Source: a bacterium
GTDB lineage: Bacteria; Auribacterota; UBA3054
DNA length: 8,936 bases
Assembly: GCA_017444325.1 (NCBI GenBank)
Contig: JAFSWV010000221.1
Span: 1-8,936, forward strand
Reading direction: 5' to 3'
This document shows positions 6,281 to 8,936 of the stretch, one piece after another (positions within the stretch are counted from its first letter, which is position 1; every line of letters begins with the position of its first letter). The notes under the pieces were generated by a model that worked only from the letters and a program-made list of their open reading frames with translations, did not search any database and was not told the origin of the DNA. The translations under genes were made by a program, and so were the position numbers.

Positions 6281-6919
6281 TTATTTCTGAACCTTGGCTT
6301 TAACGCCCGGGCGGACGATCACGAGACCGGTCTTGGGGCCCGGAACAGCGCCGCGGATGGCGATCAGATTCTCGTTAGCATCGATCGTCTCAACCGTCAG
6401 GCTCTGGACAGTGACGCGCTCATTGCCCATCTGACCGGGCATGCCGCGCAGTTTGAAAACACGTGAAGGATACGCGCTTGAGCTGATACCGCCGGTGGAA
6501 CGGTGGAACATGGAGCCGTGAGCGTCGCCGCCGCCATGGTGATGGTGGCGCTTGATGACGCCCTGGTAGCCCATGCCTCGGCTCGTGCCGATCACGTCGA
6601 CCGTCTGGCCGACGGTGAACTGCTCGACGCCGATGGTCTGGCCGACTTCATAGTCGTCCAGGTTTTCCACGCGCATATCGCGGCAGAAGCGATAAGCCTG
6701 AGCCTGGCCGGCCTTCTTGGCATGGCCGAGCTGCGGCTTCTTCGCGGCTTTATCCTTGATCGGTTCAAATCCAAGCTGCACTGCGTTCACGCCGCCGTTC
6801 TTTTCGGCAGGCTTCTTCTGCAACACGACGCAGGGTCCGGCCTGAACGACGGTCACGGCCACGGCCGTTCCGTCTTCGCGGTAGACTTGCGTCATTCCTA
6901 TCTTTCTTCCAAGCAGCAT
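6281..6919 (-). CDS. rplC: 50S ribosomal protein L3
   Basis: L3 is one of the first proteins in large-subunit assembly, and its loop reaches the peptidyl transferase centre. The 212 residues show the start MLLGRKIGMTQVYREDG, the segment S-R-G-M-G-Y-Q-G-V-I-K-R-H near residue 113, H-G-S-M-F-H-R, and L-R-G-M-P-G-Q-M-G-N-E-R-V-T-V-Q near residue 154. A run of four His (125-128) inside the conserved loop is unusual against the common R-H-x-F-x-G-G. GAGGA lies 6 nt upstream of the ATG at 6919. The gap to rpsJ is 43 nt. Confidence 0.97.
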   Translation of the reverse strand: MLLGRKIGMTQVYREDGTAVAVTVVQAGPCVVLQKKPAEKNGGVNAVQLGFEPIKDKAAKKPQLGHAKKAGQAQAYRFCRDMRVENLDDYEVGQTIGVEQFTVGQTVDVIGTSRGMGYQGVIKRHHHHGGGDAHGSMFHRSTGGISSSAYPSRVFKLRGMPGQMGNERVTVQSLTVETIDANENLIAIRGAVPGPKTGLVIVRPGVKAKVQK

Positions 6920-6962
6920 TGCTTTTCCTCTATTATTACTTCTTCAAATGAGAGCGCCCTAA

Positions 6963-7277
6963 TTAGAGCACCTTGATCTGGATGTCAACACCGGCAGGCA
7001 GATTCAGCTTCTTCAAGCCGTCAACTGTCTTGGCAGTCGGGCAGACGATGTCGATGAGGCGGTTGTGAGTCCTCTGTTCGAACTGTTCGCGGCTCTTCTT
7101 ATCGACGTGCGGGCTGCGGTTCACGGTGTATTTTTCAATCTGCGTCGGCAGAGGGATGGGGCCCGTAACGAGGGCCCCCGTGCTCTTTGCCGTCTCGACG
7201 ATATCCTGCGTGGAAGCGTCAAGCACGCGATGGTCATACGCGCGCAGTTTGATCCTAATGCGCTGTTCGTCAGACAT
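6963..7277 (-). CDS. rpsJ: 30S ribosomal protein S10
   Basis: The 104-residue protein matches S10: R-I-K-L-R-A-Y-D-H-R near residue 7, T-G-P-I-P-L-P-T near residue 39, and the long loop with R-S-P-H-V-D-K-K-S-R-E-Q-F-E. S10 is in the head of the 30S subunit; in E. coli it also doubles as NusE in antitermination complexes. It follows tuf after 20 nt, and AGGA lies about 5 nt upstream of the ATG at 7277. In many bacteria rpsJ heads the operon; here no promoter is evident in the 20-nt gap, so it is presumably cotranscribed with tuf. Confidence 0.98.
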   Translation of the reverse strand: MSDEQRIRIKLRAYDHRVLDASTQDIVETAKSTGALVTGPIPLPTQIEKYTVNRSPHVDKKSREQFEQRTHNRLIDIVCPTAKTVDGLKKLNLPAGVDIQIKVL

Positions 7278-7297
7278 TATTATTTCCTAATTACTAA

Positions 7298-8497
<1,200 letters not shown>

Positions 8498-8543
8498 AAA
8501 ATTTCTCCAATGGTTTGGATTATGTAATGAATTAAAAAAATTT

Positions 8544-8572
8544 TTTATATGTTGTTAACCACATATTTTCAC
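8544..8572 (-). promoter_or_regulatory. Possible secondary tuf promoter
   Basis: On the minus strand GTGAAA (8572-8567) and TATAAA (8549-8544) are separated by 17 nt. The -10 is good and the -35 is mediocre. Transcripts from it would lack all the leader hairpins. Because the region is very AT-rich, a chance match is quite possible. Confidence 0.3.
8547..8566 (-). repeat. 20-nt near-perfect palindrome in the tuf leader
   Basis: ATATGT and ACATAT flank a central GTTAAC; nine of ten symmetric positions pair. It coincides almost exactly with the spacer of the possible secondary promoter, so it could be a DNA operator. As RNA it could form a 6-bp AU-rich stem with an 8-nt loop. A six-A stretch separates it from the T run, which argues against a terminator. 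Confidence 0.45.
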
Positions 8573-8580
8573 TTCTGACA

Positions 8581-8603
8581 AGACATCCATCTATTCGGTG
8601 TCT
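8581..8603 (-). ncRNA. Leader hairpin 2 (loop GAATAGAT, bulged A)
   Basis: Read on the minus strand, the 5' arm AGACACC (8603-8597) is followed by the loop GAATAGAT (8596-8589) and the 3' arm GGATGTCT (8588-8581). Two pairs close the loop, the A at 8586 is unpaired, and five pairs form the lower stem. All seven pairs are Watson-Crick. Loop, bulge and helix lengths equal those of hairpin 1, 12 nt upstream, although the stem sequences differ. This is a cis-acting leader structure, not a separate RNA gene. Confidence 0.7.
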
Positions 8604-8615
8604 AGATCTTCGTTA

Positions 8616-8638
8616 GCGTCTGCATCTATTCGCGACGC
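8616..8638 (-). ncRNA. Leader hairpin 1 (loop GAATAGAT, bulged A)
   Basis: Read on the minus strand, the 5' arm GCGTCGC (8638-8632) is followed by the loop GAATAGAT (8631-8624) and the 3' arm GCAGACGC (8623-8616). Two G-C pairs close the loop, the A at 8621 bulges out, and five pairs form the lower stem. Compared with hairpin 2, six of seven pairs are changed on both sides while pairing is kept. This is a cis-acting element of the leader. Confidence 0.7.
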
Positions 8639-8665
8639 GTATGAGGTATGTTTTTTTCAGCACCG

Positions 8666-8689
8666 GAAAAGTCGCTCTCGCGCTTTTTC
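8666..8689 (-). ncRNA. Leader hairpin 0 with a GNRA tetraloop
   Basis: The RNA would start this hairpin about 10 nt after the predicted transcription start. CGC and GCG pair around a GAGA (GNRA-class) loop. Below them an unpaired A lies on the 3' side (8672), and then G-C plus four A-U pairs follow. No U-run comes after it, so it is not a terminator. It may protect the 5' end or take part in leader folding. Confidence 0.45.
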
Positions 8690-8705
8690 ACGATGGGTGA
8701 AGACA

Positions 8706-8734
8706 ATAATATCAGAAAGGGTGTTTAATTTCAA
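8706..8734 (-). promoter_or_regulatory. Main sigma70-type promoter of the tuf-S10-spc operon
   Basis: On the minus strand TTGAAA (8734-8729) and TATTAT (8711-8706) are exactly 17 nt apart. TGA precedes the -10, giving an extended -10 element (TGATATTAT). Each hexamer is one base from consensus. The predicted start is near 8699. Position, orientation and quality all fit a highly expressed operon beginning with tuf. Confidence 0.8.
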
Positions 8735-8740
8735 GCACCC
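8719..8740. repeat. Inverted repeat around the main -35 box
   Basis: GGGTG (8719-8723) and CACCC (8736-8740) are perfect 5-base arms 12 nt apart, and the -35 hexamer lies between them. It could be an operator, but the arms are short and overlap the end of the G-rich tract. Confidence 0.3.
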
Positions 8741-8765
8741 CCAAAACCGCCCTCTCCCCCTTCCC
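8738..8765 (-). other. Canonical G-quadruplex motif just upstream of the main promoter
   Basis: On the minus strand four G-runs of 3, 5, 3 and 5 bases are separated by loops of 2, 3 and 7 bases, which fits the G3+N1-7 rule. The motif ends 3 bp before the -35 box and is on the non-template strand for tuf. Sequence alone does not show that it folds. Confidence 0.55.
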
Positions 8766-8865
8766 ACATAACCAATTAACAGAAAGAAACATAACCTACT
8801 AAATCACCCTGTGCAAAAACCGTTTAAAACATATGATTTTAGCCAAGCAAGGCTCATCTCAAAAC

Positions 8866-8878
8866 CATAAGCCTTATG
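8866..8878. repeat. 13-nt perfect palindrome upstream of the divergent gene
   Basis: CATAAG and CTTATG are arranged symmetrically around a single central base. It overlaps the TG of the extended -10 of the rightward promoter candidate, a place suited to a repressor or activator site. On the minus strand it could instead be a weak 5-bp hairpin. Confidence 0.4.
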
Positions 8879-8885
8879 CTAAAAT
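8877..8885 (+). promoter_or_regulatory. Extended -10 element for the divergent gene
   Basis: TGCTAAAAT has the TGn plus a -10 hexamer one base from TATAAT. No clear -35 is seen 17 nt upstream, which extended -10 promoters can tolerate. The predicted start falls at 8892-8893, right at the ATG of the divergent gene, so the mRNA might be leaderless. Confidence 0.45.
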
Positions 8886-8892
8886 ATTCTTG

Positions 8893-8936
8893 ATGAACGC
8901 GAGAATAAAACAACTGAGGGAAAACGTCCGCAACGG
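8893..8936 (+). CDS. Start of an unidentified divergent gene, cut by the window edge
   Basis: An ATG at 8893 opens a frame to the end of the window: MNARIKQLRENV and then R-N. The codons give a plausible, charged N-terminal helix. I recall similar openings (M-N-x-R-I-K-x-L-R-E) in glycyl radical enzymes of the pyruvate formate-lyase type, but 14 residues cannot settle this. No Shine-Dalgarno site precedes the ATG; an extended -10 ends 7 nt before it, so leaderless translation is possible. Being divergent from tuf, it would share the gap at 8498-8892. Open minus-strand frames at this edge cannot be excluded as the true coding sequence. Confidence 0.4.
   Translation, partial: MNARIKQLRENVRN

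Larger units (their letters stand above)
8498..8699 (-). promoter_or_regulatory. Long structured 5' leader of the tuf-ribosomal protein operon
   Basis: If transcription starts near 8699, as the promoter at 8706-8734 predicts, the mRNA has a leader of about 200 nt before tuf. In order it holds a GNRA-capped hairpin (8666-8689), two hairpins sharing one loop sequence (8616-8638 and 8581-8603), an AT-rich dyad (8547-8566), an A/T tract (about 8531-8546) and the Shine-Dalgarno GGAG (8505-8508). There is no convincing intrinsic terminator and no supported protein-coding gene in it. A regulatory role is inferred from the structure. Confidence 0.6.

Noticed and set aside
8531..8566. Palindrome followed by an A-tract and T-tract as an intrinsic terminator (attenuator) before tuf
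   Set aside because: The stem is AU-rich with 6 pairs, and six A residues separate it from the T run. This is not the geometry of a Rho-independent terminator.
8666..8690. GC hairpin with a T-run as a terminator on the plus strand
   Set aside because: The T residues are part of the stem and not a trailing run, and no plus-strand gene ends upstream of it.
8626..8691. Short leader frame of 21 codons starting with GTG and ending with TAG in the loop of hairpin 1
   Set aside because: It has no Shine-Dalgarno site and only about 8 nt of predicted leader. The TAG in the loop follows from the conserved loop sequence. The twin-hairpin covariation explains the region better, although a regulatory leader peptide is not fully excluded.

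Overview
The window holds the head of a bacterial S10-spc ribosomal protein operon. It reads leftward on the minus strand in the order tuf, rpsJ, rplC, rplD, rplW, rplB, rpsS, rplV, rpsC, rplP, rpmC, rpsQ, rplN, rplX, rplE, rpsZ (zinc-type rpsN), rpsH and the first 30 codons of rplF. All 17 complete genes look intact. Gaps are mostly 10-45 nt; one gene pair overlaps by 17 nt and one by a single base. The order is the classic bacterial one, except that tuf stands directly at the head with its own promoter, with no fusA or other str-operon gene beside it.

The organism is a bacterium, and most likely a member of the PVC superphylum (Lentisphaerae/Planctomycetes-like). The main clue is the EF-Tu switch I region: the usual AP-E-E-K-x-R-G-I-T-I stretch is replaced by a longer segment ending in K-T-L-T-I, which I recall as resembling planctomycete-type EF-Tu. 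This is family memory and not a search result. Most genes carry AGGA/GGAG Shine-Dalgarno sites.

Region by region: 1-3725 is the spc part and the end of the S10 part (rplF to rpsC). 3726-3834 is a 109-nt gap holding a near-consensus internal promoter (TTGATT, 17 nt, TATAAT with an extended -10 TG) that can drive rpsC onward, plus a stem-loop element. 3835-8497 runs from rplV up to tuf. 8498-8892 is a regulatory gap of 395 nt. 8893-8936 is the start of a probable divergent gene on the plus strand.

The regulatory gap is the most interesting part. A strong promoter (TTGAAA, 17 nt, TATTAT with TG extension) starts a leader of about 200 nt in front of tuf. The leader contains two 23-nt hairpins with an identical 8-nt loop (GAATAGAT), the same bulged A and the same 5+2 bp stem layout. 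Six of their seven base pairs differ but stay complementary. This internal covariation points to a selected RNA element, possibly a control point for the whole tuf-ribosomal protein operon. A canonical G-quadruplex motif abuts the promoter, and further dyads lie nearby.

Together the genes encode translation machinery: EF-Tu delivers aminoacyl-tRNA, and the r-proteins build both subunits. The leader and the internal promoter are the likely control points.
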